From assembly GCF_002933875.1 (NCBI RefSeq), contig NZ_BFAV01000125.1, positions 1 to 64,000 of the forward strand: 64,000 nucleotides of DNA, in the 5' to 3' direction. The translations under genes and the position numbers were made by a program. Positions within the stretch are counted from its first letter, which is position 1. Each line of letters starts with the position of its first letter. The notes beneath the pieces were generated by a model. That model was given only the letters and a program-made list of their open reading frames with translations, was not told the DNA's origin and searched no databases. The DNA comes from Desulfocucumis palustris. Lineage in GTDB: Bacteria; Bacillota; Desulfotomaculia; Desulfotomaculales; Desulfocucumaceae. Of the stretch, positions 6,982 to 14,868 are shown piece after piece.

Positions 6982-8020
6982 TTATACCACCCATTTCTAT
7001 TATTCTATTAAAATTTCTATCTGCTAATTGAATAAATCCCCAATAGGCATTCCTTTCGATCCCACAATCCTTTATTAATTGCCCCCTGGTAAGCCTTTTC
7101 GTCATTGCAATATTATAAGTCATTCTTATTACGTACAGATAAGGTTTTCTAGCCATATACCATTTTATTAATTCATTATTACTAAAGACACTATAAGCCA
7201 TACAATATTTCACAAAATCATCCCTATTTTTGAAATCTTTTTTTGATTTTATCTCTTCGACCACGCAAACAGAAGTTGCAACAGATCTATATTCAGCGGG
7301 GCCTGGATCATCCCTTTCCTTTGTCCTGTAGATAACTAAAACATCACCTGCATTTAACTTGGAAACATCCTCCATATAGGATATATAAGCTTTATGAATG
7401 CTGTTTGTATGGGAAACATCCTCAATAACATCAAATCTTTCAGTTCTTAAAATTGAGTCGGGGAATAATCGTGTGTGAAATTCCGGATATATAGCTAACA
7501 AATATTTGTTAACATTCCTATTTATTACAACAGGATAATCTAAGATTACGTTTCCTTTCAAAGCGGAAAATGATTTTACCAGTACTAATTCTTCGCCATC
7601 AGAAGTAATTTTTTTGCCATGTTCAATAAACCCATACTGTTTATAAATATTAATTAACGAATCGTGTTTGGGAAAAACTGTAACATAGAGTTCATTAAGG
7701 CCCTTACTGACAGCAAAGTCAAAAGCCTTTTTTATGAATCGTTCTCCTAACCTGGTCCCATGAGGGTTAATTTTCATTGTGCCTATCTTTACCCTCGTGT
7801 GGTCGTCTAAATAAGGAGTAACATCGGTAACAGGACCTTTTTCAACCTTAAGATACAAAAAAGCCTCAATTCCATCTTCGCTCTCTAAAATGAAAGCATT
7901 TTCGTCAGCCTTATTTTTAAACCAATTAACAAAGCCTTTATAATCTTCTTTCAGAGAATTAAAAAATGAATCGCCCAAATTTATTTCGGAAAACCTTTTT
8001 AACTGGATTAACTCATTCAT
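6959..8020 (-). CDS. GNAT acetyltransferase with PUA/ASCH-like C-terminal domain
   Basis: A 353-residue two-domain protein. The N-terminal half is a GNAT domain: the strand RVKIGTMKINPHGTRLGERFIKKAF (in parts) holds the acetyl-CoA loop, and YVTVFPKHDSLINIYKQYGF is the usual C-terminal GNAT helix pair. The C-terminal half (about residues 160-350) is a beta-rich domain containing LNAGDVLVIYRTK and SVCVVEEI, which resembles PUA/EVE-like RNA-binding barrels. It overlaps the ASCH gene, giving an acetyltransferase plus two PUA-like domains. Substrate unknown; an RNA or nucleotide target is inferred from domain content. The ATG at 8020 has an AAGGGGGG site. Confidence 0.72.
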   Translation of the reverse strand: MNELIQLKRFSEINLGDSFFNSLKEDYKGFVNWFKNKADENAFILESEDGIEAFLYLKVEKGPVTDVTPYLDDHTRVKIGTMKINPHGTRLGERFIKKAFDFAVSKGLNELYVTVFPKHDSLINIYKQYGFIEHGKKITSDGEELVLVKSFSALKGNVILDYPVVINRNVNKYLLAIYPEFHTRLFPDSILRTERFDVIEDVSHTNSIHKAYISYMEDVSKLNAGDVLVIYRTKERDDPGPAEYRSVATSVCVVEEIKSKKDFKNRDDFVKYCMAYSVFSNNELIKWYMARKPYLYVIRMTYNIAMTKRLTRGQLIKDCGIERNAYWGFIQLADRNFNRIIEMGGINESLIVN

Positions 8021-8256
8021 TATAATCCCCCCTTAAATTTACTAAAATTAGTTAAAGGGGAAATTATACCTTTAAAAATATTTCGTCATATTATTTGTAT
8101 ATCCTACATTTTTCAACAAACTACTTTCTCGTTATAATGATTACCCTCTGCCCTTCTTATGAAACTTGTAACGGTTACCTTTCTGCAGCCCGCCCTCCTT
8201 CTGGGCCGGGAAGATTCAGTACGATAACGCACCCTCTTACCACCATGAAGAAGGTA

Positions 8257-8478
8257 TTAAAAATAGCTTTTTATGGCTTCAACCGTATCCATGGATACAA
8301 ATCCCATTTTCCATCCTATAACAAGCCCGATGGCTAAGATGATGATTAAATGCGTATACTGCAACACCCTGGTTATTATCATCATCACGGCAAACAATAA
8401 AACTGCCCCAAGCGATAAAAAGAACAACATTGTATCAGATATGCCGCTAAGAATATATTCCATGGCACCCACCTTCAT
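8257..8478 (-). CDS. Small membrane protein of the pilus operon
   Basis: A 73-residue hydrophobic protein with two or three transmembrane segments (FFLSLGAVLLFAVMMIITRV, LIIILAIGLVIGWKMGFV). The ATG at 8478 overlaps the stop of the TadE-like gene in an ATGA, so the two are translationally coupled. A second ATG five codons later (MEYILSGIS) has a better-spaced GGTGGGTG site. No family recognised; by position it is an accessory part of the Tad system. Confidence 0.6.
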   Translation of the reverse strand: MKVGAMEYILSGISDTMLFFLSLGAVLLFAVMMIITRVLQYTHLIIILAIGLVIGWKMGFVSMDTVEAIKSYF

Positions 8479-8885
8479 GGTTCGGCTCTAAAGATTTTCG
8501 TTGTTTTCAAGGTGATTTCTTTTTCCCAGGGGTGCCCAAGCAGGGCGCCCATGCCGGGGAGCACCAGGGGCGACCGGCAGGTAACTTCAGCAGCCAGATA
8601 GGGGGATTCATACCAATAAACATTAATCTCCGCTTTATCCCTTATTTTTGTTATATCCATCATCTCCCGGCCTTTTTGTTCCCCCCTGCTCAAATTGCCG
8701 GTGGCGGCGGCTTCCCTTCCCGCCTCCCTTGCAACCGCAATAACAGCGAGCTTATCCTTGAACAGCAGGGCCGTGTTGCACATTCCCGTCCAGATGACCA
8801 ATATTATCATTGATGTTATGACCAACTCCAGCAGTACGGCCCCGCGCTCATTCCTTGCAATCATCTTCAGGTCTTTCCCAGCCAT
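8475..8885 (-). CDS. TadE-like pseudopilin
   Basis: A 136-residue protein with the TadE hallmark: a short basic leader ending in NERG, then AVLLELVITSMIILVIWTGM, giving the G-x4-E processing site for the prepilin peptidase followed by a hydrophobic helix. The rest is a mostly extracellular domain with YWYESPYLAAEV and one cysteine. An ATG at 8885 with GGAGGGG eight bases upstream is preferred over the ATG at 8912, which has no ribosome site. The gene still overlaps the end of the TadG-like gene by 38 bases. It is one of two TadE-type proteins in this cluster. Confidence 0.82.
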   Translation of the reverse strand: MAGKDLKMIARNERGAVLLELVITSMIILVIWTGMCNTALLFKDKLAVIAVAREAGREAAATGNLSRGEQKGREMMDITKIRDKAEINVYWYESPYLAAEVTCRSPLVLPGMGALLGHPWEKEITLKTTKIFRAEP

Positions 8886-9531
8886 ATATCTTCCCCTCCA
8901 CAATTTTGTCATAATAACTCGCTGACTGAGAGCACCGGTTAAATTCCAGTTCGTCTATACCGGCTAACTTCAGGAGAAAGGTGTTTACACTCCCGCCGGC
9001 CCTGACCGTTACAGAAGGGTATGCCTCATCGCTTGCCGAGTCATTAATTTTTATTCTTTCAGAGGTTATTTCGCCATCCTCCTCCAGCAGGGAAGGGCGG
9101 TTAACATCAAAAACCCCCTGCATAATCTCAGCGGTGTCGTTGGGGTATTCAAGCCATCTTTTTCTTATGCCCAGGTAATTGTCGCATTCATTATGCCTCC
9201 AGCCGTCTTCGTCGATCATGTGAACCTCGTTGCCCGACCTGTCTACGATTGGCTCTGAAACACACCAGCAGGAGGTATGGCCGTCTTCATCCGTGGAGCA
9301 TTCTTTGTGGCCGGGCTCTACAGTAACAGTGACATATCTTTTAGCGTTTCTCGCCCCTGCCAGGCTGGCGGCCTCAATTGCCGCCTGCAAATCTTCCCGG
9401 GCTACCCAGGCTCTTGCCAGGTCCGTTGCAACCCCGGCCATTATCAGGAGTATTGATACCAGCAGGACAGCCATCAAAATAACCGTTCCCCGCTGGTCTT
9501 TGCCCATGTTTTTGAAAACTTTTACCACCAC
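8848..9531 (-). CDS. TadG-like Flp pilus assembly protein, Cys-rich
   Basis: A 227-residue protein with a TadE/G-type N-terminus: KDQRGTVILMAVLLVSILLIM followed by VATDLARAWVAREDLQAAIEAASLAGA, the typical helix and 'D-L-A-R-A...A-A-x-D-A-A' region. The outer part contains a cluster CSTDEDGHTSCWC, then CDN and two further cysteines near the C-terminus, so it may need disulfides. GTG at 9531 follows GGAGG by six bases; an upstream TTG at 9534 is also in frame. It overlaps the preceding TadE-like gene by 10 bases. The protein is shorter than proteobacterial TadG and lacks a von Willebrand domain. Confidence 0.75.
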   Translation of the reverse strand: MVVKVFKNMGKDQRGTVILMAVLLVSILLIMAGVATDLARAWVAREDLQAAIEAASLAGARNAKRYVTVTVEPGHKECSTDEDGHTSCWCVSEPIVDRSGNEVHMIDEDGWRHNECDNYLGIRKRWLEYPNDTAEIMQGVFDVNRPSLLEEDGEITSERIKINDSASDEAYPSVTVRAGGSVNTFLLKLAGIDELEFNRCSQSASYYDKIVEGKIYGWERPEDDCKE

Positions 9532-9992
9532 CAACCACCTCCGCTGCAGTTATACCAATCCCCGCAATATGGAGAAGGAGGCGGCGGCTCAAATACGGCT
9601 CTTTCTACATAAGTGCTTGAATTGTATTTCATTGATACCATTGTATCTGTTATATTTCCACCTAAAAGTTTTGCAAAACCAGGTATCAATATAGGAACAT
9701 TGTATGTTATTTCAGAAACTAAGCTTGATGAAGTAAGATATATATTTATTGAACTTTCTCCTCCTCCAATCAAACCCACATCAAGACTTTTCTGGGCGGC
9801 AGTTATCCCCTCATCGATATTTGCTGTTGCTGTAACCACACGTGTTGCATCCCTGGCCGCTGCTGCTACTGTTATATTATTGTTAAGCAGTATAGCCAGA
9901 TTAATTGTTCCAAGGACTAAACCCAACAGAATTGGAAAAGCTAAAGCCATCTCCAAAATAGCGTTACCTCTTTGATTTTTTAATAGTTTAAT
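9522..9992 (-). CDS. TadE-like pseudopilin, probable ATT start
   Basis: A 156-residue TadE-family protein. Mature sequence begins after QRG with NAILEMALAFPILLGLVLG, so Glu is at +5 as the prepilin peptidase expects. ATG or TTG starts (TTG at 9956) would fall inside the processing site and remove the basic leader. Reading upstream in frame gives KLLKNQRG preceded by ATT at 9992-9990, and AAGGGGGTG sits five to six bases before this ATT. An in-frame TAA lies at 10007. ATT is therefore the likely start. The C-terminus is a Pro/Tyr/Cys/Trp-rich tail ending GGGWWW. Confidence 0.75.
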   Translation of the reverse strand: MKLLKNQRGNAILEMALAFPILLGLVLGTINLAILLNNNITVAAAARDATRVVTATANIDEGITAAQKSLDVGLIGGGESSINIYLTSSSLVSEITYNVPILIPGFAKLLGGNITDTMVSMKYNSSTYVERAVFEPPPPSPYCGDWYNCSGGGWWW

Positions 9993-10017
9993 AAAATCAC
10001 CCCCTTAAACTTAATGT

Positions 10018-10055
10018 AAAAAATAAAAGAACCCTCCATTGGAAGGAGGGTTTAA
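10018..10055 (-). terminator. Terminator between secreted protein and tadE
   Basis: AACCCTCC (10030-10037) pairs with GGAGGGTT (10045-10052); on the minus strand the hairpin is followed by a T-rich run. It lies between the 483-residue secreted protein gene and the tadE-like gene. Confidence 0.75.
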
Positions 10056-10058
10056 AAG

Positions 10059-11510
10059 TTATTTTGCTCCGTTAATTGAAATCCAAATTTCATTGGTGGT
10101 ACTGGGCGGCTTTAGCGCCGTTCTGGGCGTCCATCCTCTCTGCATGGCATTGTTGCCCAAGGCGCAGTCCTCCACGCCCACGGGCAAGGCCTGTACCGTG
10201 TATGTGATTGTATTGCTGATTGTATCGACCCAGCTATACTGAACCGTTTGCCCTTTTGCCATGGAATAGGTTTTTTCTTTCTTTAACCCGTTGCTGCCGG
10301 TTACCGTGACTTTAACGGCAACATTTCCACTGGGGCCATCGTTGGCTCTTTTTATGGTTGCCGTAAACTTTTCAGGCCGCCCGCCAACCACGGTGCTGTT
10401 CAGGCTTTTTATGCCGGTTACGGAGATGTCCGTGCAGGCAGAAACGATTGTCACCGGCGCCTCATCCCTATTGTTATCCCATTTTTTATCTTGCACATAT
10501 GGATCAGCCGGGTTTATTCGCGCCAATATCGTTGTGTTTCTGTCCTGCACAGTAAATGTATATTGGTATGTTTTCGTTTTTCCAGGTTTAAAAACCACAT
10601 GACCTTTTTCATTTGGCGTATCGGCAGAGTCAACAGACACAAGAGCAATAGGGTACTCCTGGCCGCTTACCACGTGATGCAGGCGAAGCCAGGCTACTTC
10701 TTCCTCTGAATAGTCAGCGTCGAGCGTATACGATACAGTGGATGTAATTTTTTCCCCGGCTTTTTTATCAGTGAATCTGTCCTCCTGCAGTTTTACTGAC
10801 AGGTCCGGGAATTTCAATAAAGCCCCGGGCGAAATCGGGACCGTGATGTAATTTATGCCTCCACTGCTGTTAACCCGCCACATCCTGCCTATGCCCCAGG
10901 CGTATTCCGTGGGCGGGGCCAGGATGTGTATATACTGGTCAATGTTTTCCCAAAAACTTCGAGTCTCGGCAGTGACACCTTTCAGCTGGTAGTTGTTTGC
11001 GTTGTATTTTTCGTTGTAATAAAGCATGACGCCATAGTTAATGTTTTTGGCGTACTTATCAGTACCGTCGAGGCCGTTGTTAAAATCAACGTTATATTCG
11101 GCTTGAACGTCACCGTTCCACCATGGCCGAATTATCCATTTCTGGTCTTCAAAATATCCGGTATGGGTAACGTCCGGAGGAAAGGCAATGTTGGTGTAAT
11201 CCTCTTTAACGTCTGGGGTTGGTTTGAATTTGGTATAACCCATATATCTATACTGATCGCCTTTTATATCCCCGTGAGGTTGACCGTAAACCAAGCAGCC
11301 GTAGTAATTTTCCCCTCTCAGGTAATAGTTCAAAATGGGTATTGAAACATAATTTAGAATGTCGCCATCCGGGTTTTGGGATTTGTAGTAACCGTTGTTT
11401 AATGCGTTTTCAATGGCTGTTTGCGGGTTAAATAATTGTTCGGCAAAGGCTGGCACCACAGCAGTCAAAAAAATAAAGACTGCCGCAACCGCGGTCAATC
11501 TTTTCATCAT
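10059..11510 (-). CDS. Secreted protein of unknown function with CARDB-like repeats
   Basis: A 483-residue exported protein. Residues 1-24 (MMKRLTAVAAVFIFLTAVVP ending AFA) are a classical signal peptide. The N-terminal half is Tyr/Asn/Trp-rich with no recognised fold. Two beta-rich Ig-like modules follow: DLSVKLQEDRFTDKKAGEKI and DISVTGIKSLNSTVVGGRPEKF start strands typical of CARDB-type adhesion modules. There is no membrane anchor or LPxTG motif. It lies inside the pilus cluster just downstream of the copper amine oxidase-like protein gene, with a terminator after it, so a role at the cell surface or with the pilus is likely but unproven. Confidence 0.6.
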   Translation of the reverse strand: MMKRLTAVAAVFIFLTAVVPAFAEQLFNPQTAIENALNNGYYKSQNPDGDILNYVSIPILNYYLRGENYYGCLVYGQPHGDIKGDQYRYMGYTKFKPTPDVKEDYTNIAFPPDVTHTGYFEDQKWIIRPWWNGDVQAEYNVDFNNGLDGTDKYAKNINYGVMLYYNEKYNANNYQLKGVTAETRSFWENIDQYIHILAPPTEYAWGIGRMWRVNSSGGINYITVPISPGALLKFPDLSVKLQEDRFTDKKAGEKITSTVSYTLDADYSEEEVAWLRLHHVVSGQEYPIALVSVDSADTPNEKGHVVFKPGKTKTYQYTFTVQDRNTTILARINPADPYVQDKKWDNNRDEAPVTIVSACTDISVTGIKSLNSTVVGGRPEKFTATIKRANDGPSGNVAVKVTVTGSNGLKKEKTYSMAKGQTVQYSWVDTISNTITYTVQALPVGVEDCALGNNAMQRGWTPRTALKPPSTTNEIWISINGAK

Positions 11511-11531
11511 ATAATAATCACTCTCCTGTAT

Positions 11532-12470
11532 TTATTTATACCAAACGGTGATTTGTACCCCATCAGACCCCCCCGGGGAATTAACGCCTATTTTTTTACC
11601 ATTCGATTCCCATTGCTGAAACACCAATACTTGCTTCCAATCCGTCTTTTGCTTCACATATGCCATCACTTCATTAACAGTCTGGCCGTTGATTTTTTGG
11701 GAAAGGATGCTGGACGCATCATTCCACTGGCTGGCTAGTTCACTTTTGGTCAAGTCGATGCCAAAACCAAGCTCGCATTTATTCGGATCACCGGGTCCAA
11801 GCTCGTTAATATCTTTGGGAATAACAAGCTTAGTATCTATGGGAATCCGGTACCCAGCCCGGGTGGTAAGAGTTTCGCCTTTGGGCTGCTGCGGCAACGT
11901 GGGGTTGACGACACTTACAAGGTAATTAACTGCCGAAGCAACATCCGGCTTCGGTTCTCCTGCTGGCCAGCATACAACAGTCTGAGCTGCTTCGTCCCAG
12001 CCCACCTGGTAACCAAGGCCCTCGGCCACGTACCTGGCCGGGAGGAAAGTCCGGCCACTGGCCAGCAGCGGCGCCACGTCCATGGCTTTGTTCTGCCCGT
12101 TGATGCTAATTTGAGCCTTGCCTATGGTCAATTGCAATGTGGCGGCGCTCCCCGCCAGCGTGGCCGTATTGGTACCGTTGTCCCAGGTAATCTTGCTGTC
12201 GTCAAGGCCCAGAGCGTTACCCAGGAACCGCACCGGCACAAACGTCCGGCCACTTTGTATGAAAGGGGCCACATCCATTTTAACGCCGGGCGTTTGGCCA
12301 TTCACCACGTAGTAAGGCACTCCGATTTTAAACACCAAGGATTTGACCAACATTTCTTTTTCGTACACATCAATCTGTTCGGCTTGTTCGGCCAGAGCCG
12401 GGCCTGCCACAACCATGGCCATGGTCAACACCAGGACTATGGTTATAACATTAAGTTTTAGTTTACTCAT
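11532..12470 (-). CDS. Secreted protein with two copper amine oxidase N-terminal-like domains
   Basis: A 312-residue exported protein. The signal peptide spans residues 1-27 (ends GPALA). Two tandem copies of the copper-amine-oxidase N-terminal-like module are visible: MDVAPFIQSGRTFVPVRFLG and MDVAPLLASGRTFLPARYVA, each followed by an ITWD or VGWD strand. In Firmicutes these modules occur in surface and stalk proteins and do not bind copper catalytically. The C-terminal 130 residues are unrecognised. ATG has a GGAGG site nine bases upstream. It probably forms a transcription unit with the secreted protein gene downstream. Confidence 0.75.
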   Translation of the reverse strand: MSKLKLNVITIVLVLTMAMVVAGPALAEQAEQIDVYEKEMLVKSLVFKIGVPYYVVNGQTPGVKMDVAPFIQSGRTFVPVRFLGNALGLDDSKITWDNGTNTATLAGSAATLQLTIGKAQISINGQNKAMDVAPLLASGRTFLPARYVAEGLGYQVGWDEAAQTVVCWPAGEPKPDVASAVNYLVSVVNPTLPQQPKGETLTTRAGYRIPIDTKLVIPKDINELGPGDPNKCELGFGIDLTKSELASQWNDASSILSQKINGQTVNEVMAYVKQKTDWKQVLVFQQWESNGKKIGVNSPGGSDGVQITVWYK

Positions 12471-12626
12471 TTACGAAACCTCCCTAAAACCCTTATTTCC
12501 TATTTCTTGACAAATCCGAATTCGGATTATATTATTTACCTAAAGAGTTATCACTCCTTTTTTAAATGGGAATACTGGAAATGAAAACGGCTCGAGTGCC
12601 TCACACTACCGAGGTATTATCTACGG

Positions 12627-12656
12627 CCCCTTAAACTGTGGCGACAGTTTAAGGGG
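12627..12656. other. Perfect 13-bp stem-loop
   Basis: CCCCTTAAACTGT (12627-12639) and ACAGTTTAAGGGG (12644-12656) pair perfectly around a 4-base loop. No T run follows on either strand, so it is not a standard terminator. It lies just after the 29-codon ORF and before the copper amine oxidase-like gene in the minus direction. A second small hairpin (CTCG...CGAG) lies at about 12592-12614. Confidence 0.7.
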
Positions 12657-12664
12657 TTCCGCAT

Positions 12665-12754
12665 TTAACGCCTGCGGTCGGCGATCAACACTACAAGGGT
12701 GATTAGTAGGATGACAGTTGTCACAATCTGTATTGTGTCTGATACTGCCAACAT
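12665..12754 (-). CDS. 29-residue hydrophobic peptide, holin-like toxin-like
   Basis: A short ORF from ATG at 12754 to TAA at 12665, with AAGGGGGTGAGG ending five bases upstream. The product is one hydrophobic helix (VTTVILLITLVVLIA) with a polar start (MLAVSDTIQI) and a basic tail DRRR. This resembles the short holin-like peptides found as type I toxins (TxpA/Hol_Tox type), but such a short match is weak evidence. It lies between the Flp pilin gene and a 13-bp hairpin, so it could instead be a small pilus-associated membrane peptide. Confidence 0.5.
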   Translation of the reverse strand: MLAVSDTIQIVTTVILLITLVVLIADRRR

Positions 12755-12931
12755 TCCACCTCACCCCCTTTCCGGATGCTTCCATCCCCGGCAGGTGAGG
12801 CCCGTCCTCAGTCCAATATTCCCAAACATAATTCTACCATTTTCTCGCTAATCCACAAGAAAAATTTCCCTTTTTACAATTCTTTCCCTTCTACGAGGTA
12901 AACGCAGGTGCTAAACCGGCGTTTTCGGCGC

Positions 12932-13102
12932 TTATCTTTCCTGAAGTTTATCATCAATCTCACCGAAGGTGTCTCCAGCGGTGCCGCCCAGGGCCTTTGC
13001 AGCCGCCCAAACCGCAATCAGGATTAGCACGGCCAGTCCGGCATACTCCAGCAGCGTGGGGCCCCTTTGATCCAGCATCAGTTTTTTTAGTTCCTGTAAC
13101 AT
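12932..13102 (-). CDS. flp: Flp-type pilin
   Basis: A 56-residue major pilin candidate, too short for many gene callers. The leader MLQELKKLMLDQRG ends in Gly and is followed by PTLLEYAGLAVLILIAVWAA, giving the Flp signature G/x4-E-Y with Glu +5 and Tyr +6 ahead of a hydrophobic helix. The remainder is a short Gly/Ala and acidic tail. The ATG at 13102 has GGAGGAATAAGGA upstream. It sits directly after tadC in the operon. The prepilin peptidase at 5954-6508 is the likely processing enzyme. Confidence 0.9.
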   Translation of the reverse strand: MLQELKKLMLDQRGPTLLEYAGLAVLILIAVWAAAKALGGTAGDTFGEIDDKLQER

Positions 13103-13136
13103 TCCTTATTCCTCCCTGTTTTTATGGATTTCATTT

Positions 13137-13991
13137 CTAACCTAAAATGCTGCCCAGCTGTTGAAACGCCGGGTAAGCAAGCATAAACATAAGCGGTGCT
13201 ATGATAAACACCAGCATTGGGAATACCATTTTAACCGCTGCCTCATTGGCTATTTTTTCGGCCTCATACCGGCGCAGGGTTCGTATCTGCGTTACGTAGC
13301 TGTTTATGGTATCGGATACTTTGGTGCCGTATTTATTGGCGGTGTTGATGATTCTCATCAATTGCGTCATGTCGTCAACGCCGCACCTTTCGGCCATGTT
13401 TATCAGCGCGTCGTTCGGATTCTTTCCGGTCCGGACATCATGTACGGCCTTATCGACCTCCTTTCCCAATTCTCCGCCAAGCCTGCTGCCTATCATAACC
13501 AACGAGTTATATATATCCCCGCCCCCGGCTTCCAGGGTGGTGGCCAGCAACGAAGCGAAATCCAACACCCTTGCCTTAATCTCCTTTTGCCGGGCCTTGA
13601 CCCTGCTGTTTAATATTGACTCCGGCAATATGTAGCCGGCCCCGCCCAGCATTATGGCAAACAAAGGATCGTAGCCCAGGACGGGTGACAACACAAAGCC
13701 GATGACCGGAAGCAGGAAAACAGCGGCAATTTTAAGGGCCAGGAATTCTATCGTGGTGATATTGTCAATCCCGGCCCAGACCAGCTTTTTATTGACGCTG
13801 TAAATCACATCCTCGCCAAATACCTTTGGCACCAGCGGCCCAAAAAAAGAAACGCCGAAATTCTTAGCGTTGTTCTTTAACTGGAGCATGTCAACTTTTT
13901 GTTTCACCGATACTGCCGCCGGCCTTCTCCCGGCATCCAGATACAAAATAAAGAAGAAGACCGAAAGGCCGGCTGTTAAGGCATGGATCAA
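13137..13991 (-). CDS. tadC: TadC-like pilus assembly membrane protein
   Basis: A 284-residue type II secretion F-domain protein. It has an N-terminal helix, a hydrophobic pair around residues 90-125 (IAAVFLLPVIGFVLSPVLG, LFAIMLGGAGYILPE) and a C-terminal helix ending in VFIIAPLMFMLAYPAF. Between them lies the cytoplasmic F domain with LDFASLLATTLEAGGGDIYNS (in parts) and RTGKNPNDALINMAERCG. The gene overlaps tadB by 4 bases, and the two proteins are expected to form the membrane platform of the Flp pilus. Confidence 0.9.
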   Translation of the reverse strand: MIHALTAGLSVFFFILYLDAGRRPAAVSVKQKVDMLQLKNNAKNFGVSFFGPLVPKVFGEDVIYSVNKKLVWAGIDNITTIEFLALKIAAVFLLPVIGFVLSPVLGYDPLFAIMLGGAGYILPESILNSRVKARQKEIKARVLDFASLLATTLEAGGGDIYNSLVMIGSRLGGELGKEVDKAVHDVRTGKNPNDALINMAERCGVDDMTQLMRIINTANKYGTKVSDTINSYVTQIRTLRRYEAEKIANEAAVKMVFPMLVFIIAPLMFMLAYPAFQQLGSILG

Positions 13992-14866
13992 TATTCAACA
14001 ACCCCCAATCGTTTGATGATTAAATAGCCGGCAATAATCACAGCCGAACAGATACCCAATATCACCAGGCCGCCAGAGGAGAATAAAGGCTCCATATATT
14101 CGGGAGACAGCATCCTCATTACCCCTATTGCCAAAAAGGGCAGCACCAAAAGGACGTTGGCCGTCATGCGGCTCTCACCGGTGGCCGCGCCTACCTGGGA
14201 GGCGAAGGCTCTTTTATCCCTGATCGAATCGGCAAGCTGGTCGTAGATGGAAGCGAGATTGCCGCCACTCTGGGCGCAGATGGAGGTCACCAGGGCCAAG
14301 GTTTCCATTTCTTTTGATTTTACAAGCTTACTGGTTTCCTCCATCGCCTCGGTGATGTTGTATCCGCCGGATTTTAATAGCTGTACCGCATATCCCAGTA
14401 TTTCATTGGCCGGGGCCTCGGCTGATATAGCCGCCTGTTCAAGGGCCTGCCGGATGTTTTGCCCTGCTCGGAGCGAGGAAGCCATCTGATTTAAGGCTGT
14501 TTCCAACTGGGCCTTGAATGCTTCGGTGCGCCCGCTTATTTTTCTTTTTACCCATATATAGGGTGCCGCAAATCCCAAAGGAAACCCAAGTATAGAGATC
14601 AATGGCTTTCCAGTAACCGCATAGACCAGGGCGATGCTTATGCAAACGCCGGCGGCTAGAATCCCCATAATTTGATTCCTGGTGATTTCAAGGCCCATGG
14701 CCCAGGCGTCCCGGTATAGAAATGCAAATATGTCCTTTGATTGCTTTTTTGTGGTACTGTATCGAATATGCATCCAGTTTGTTTCAGCCCGGATTTTCTT
14801 TACGGCTAAAAAAATGCAAAACACGCTGGCCGCAGCCAGAGACGAAATGACAGCCATCATATCCAC
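13988..14866 (-). CDS. tadB: TadB-like pilus assembly membrane protein
   Basis: A 292-residue F-domain membrane protein, partner of TadC. An N-terminal helix (MAVISSLAAASVFCIFLAV), a pair of helices around residues 65-105, and two C-terminal helices flank the cytoplasmic domain. That domain carries ALNQMASSLRAGQNIRQALEQ and the later ALVTSICAQSGGNLASIYDQLAD, both characteristic of TadB. It starts two bases after the tadA/cpaF stop and overlaps tadC by 4 bases. Confidence 0.9.
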   Translation of the reverse strand: MDMMAVISSLAAASVFCIFLAVKKIRAETNWMHIRYSTTKKQSKDIFAFLYRDAWAMGLEITRNQIMGILAAGVCISIALVYAVTGKPLISILGFPLGFAAPYIWVKRKISGRTEAFKAQLETALNQMASSLRAGQNIRQALEQAAISAEAPANEILGYAVQLLKSGGYNITEAMEETSKLVKSKEMETLALVTSICAQSGGNLASIYDQLADSIRDKRAFASQVGAATGESRMTANVLLVLPFLAIGVMRMLSPEYMEPLFSSGGLVILGICSAVIIAGYLIIKRLGVVEY

Positions 14867-14868
14867 GT

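Noticed and set aside
10291-10602. Plus-strand frame opposite the secreted protein gene
   Set aside because: The minus-strand gene has a signal peptide and domain structure; the plus frame has neither.
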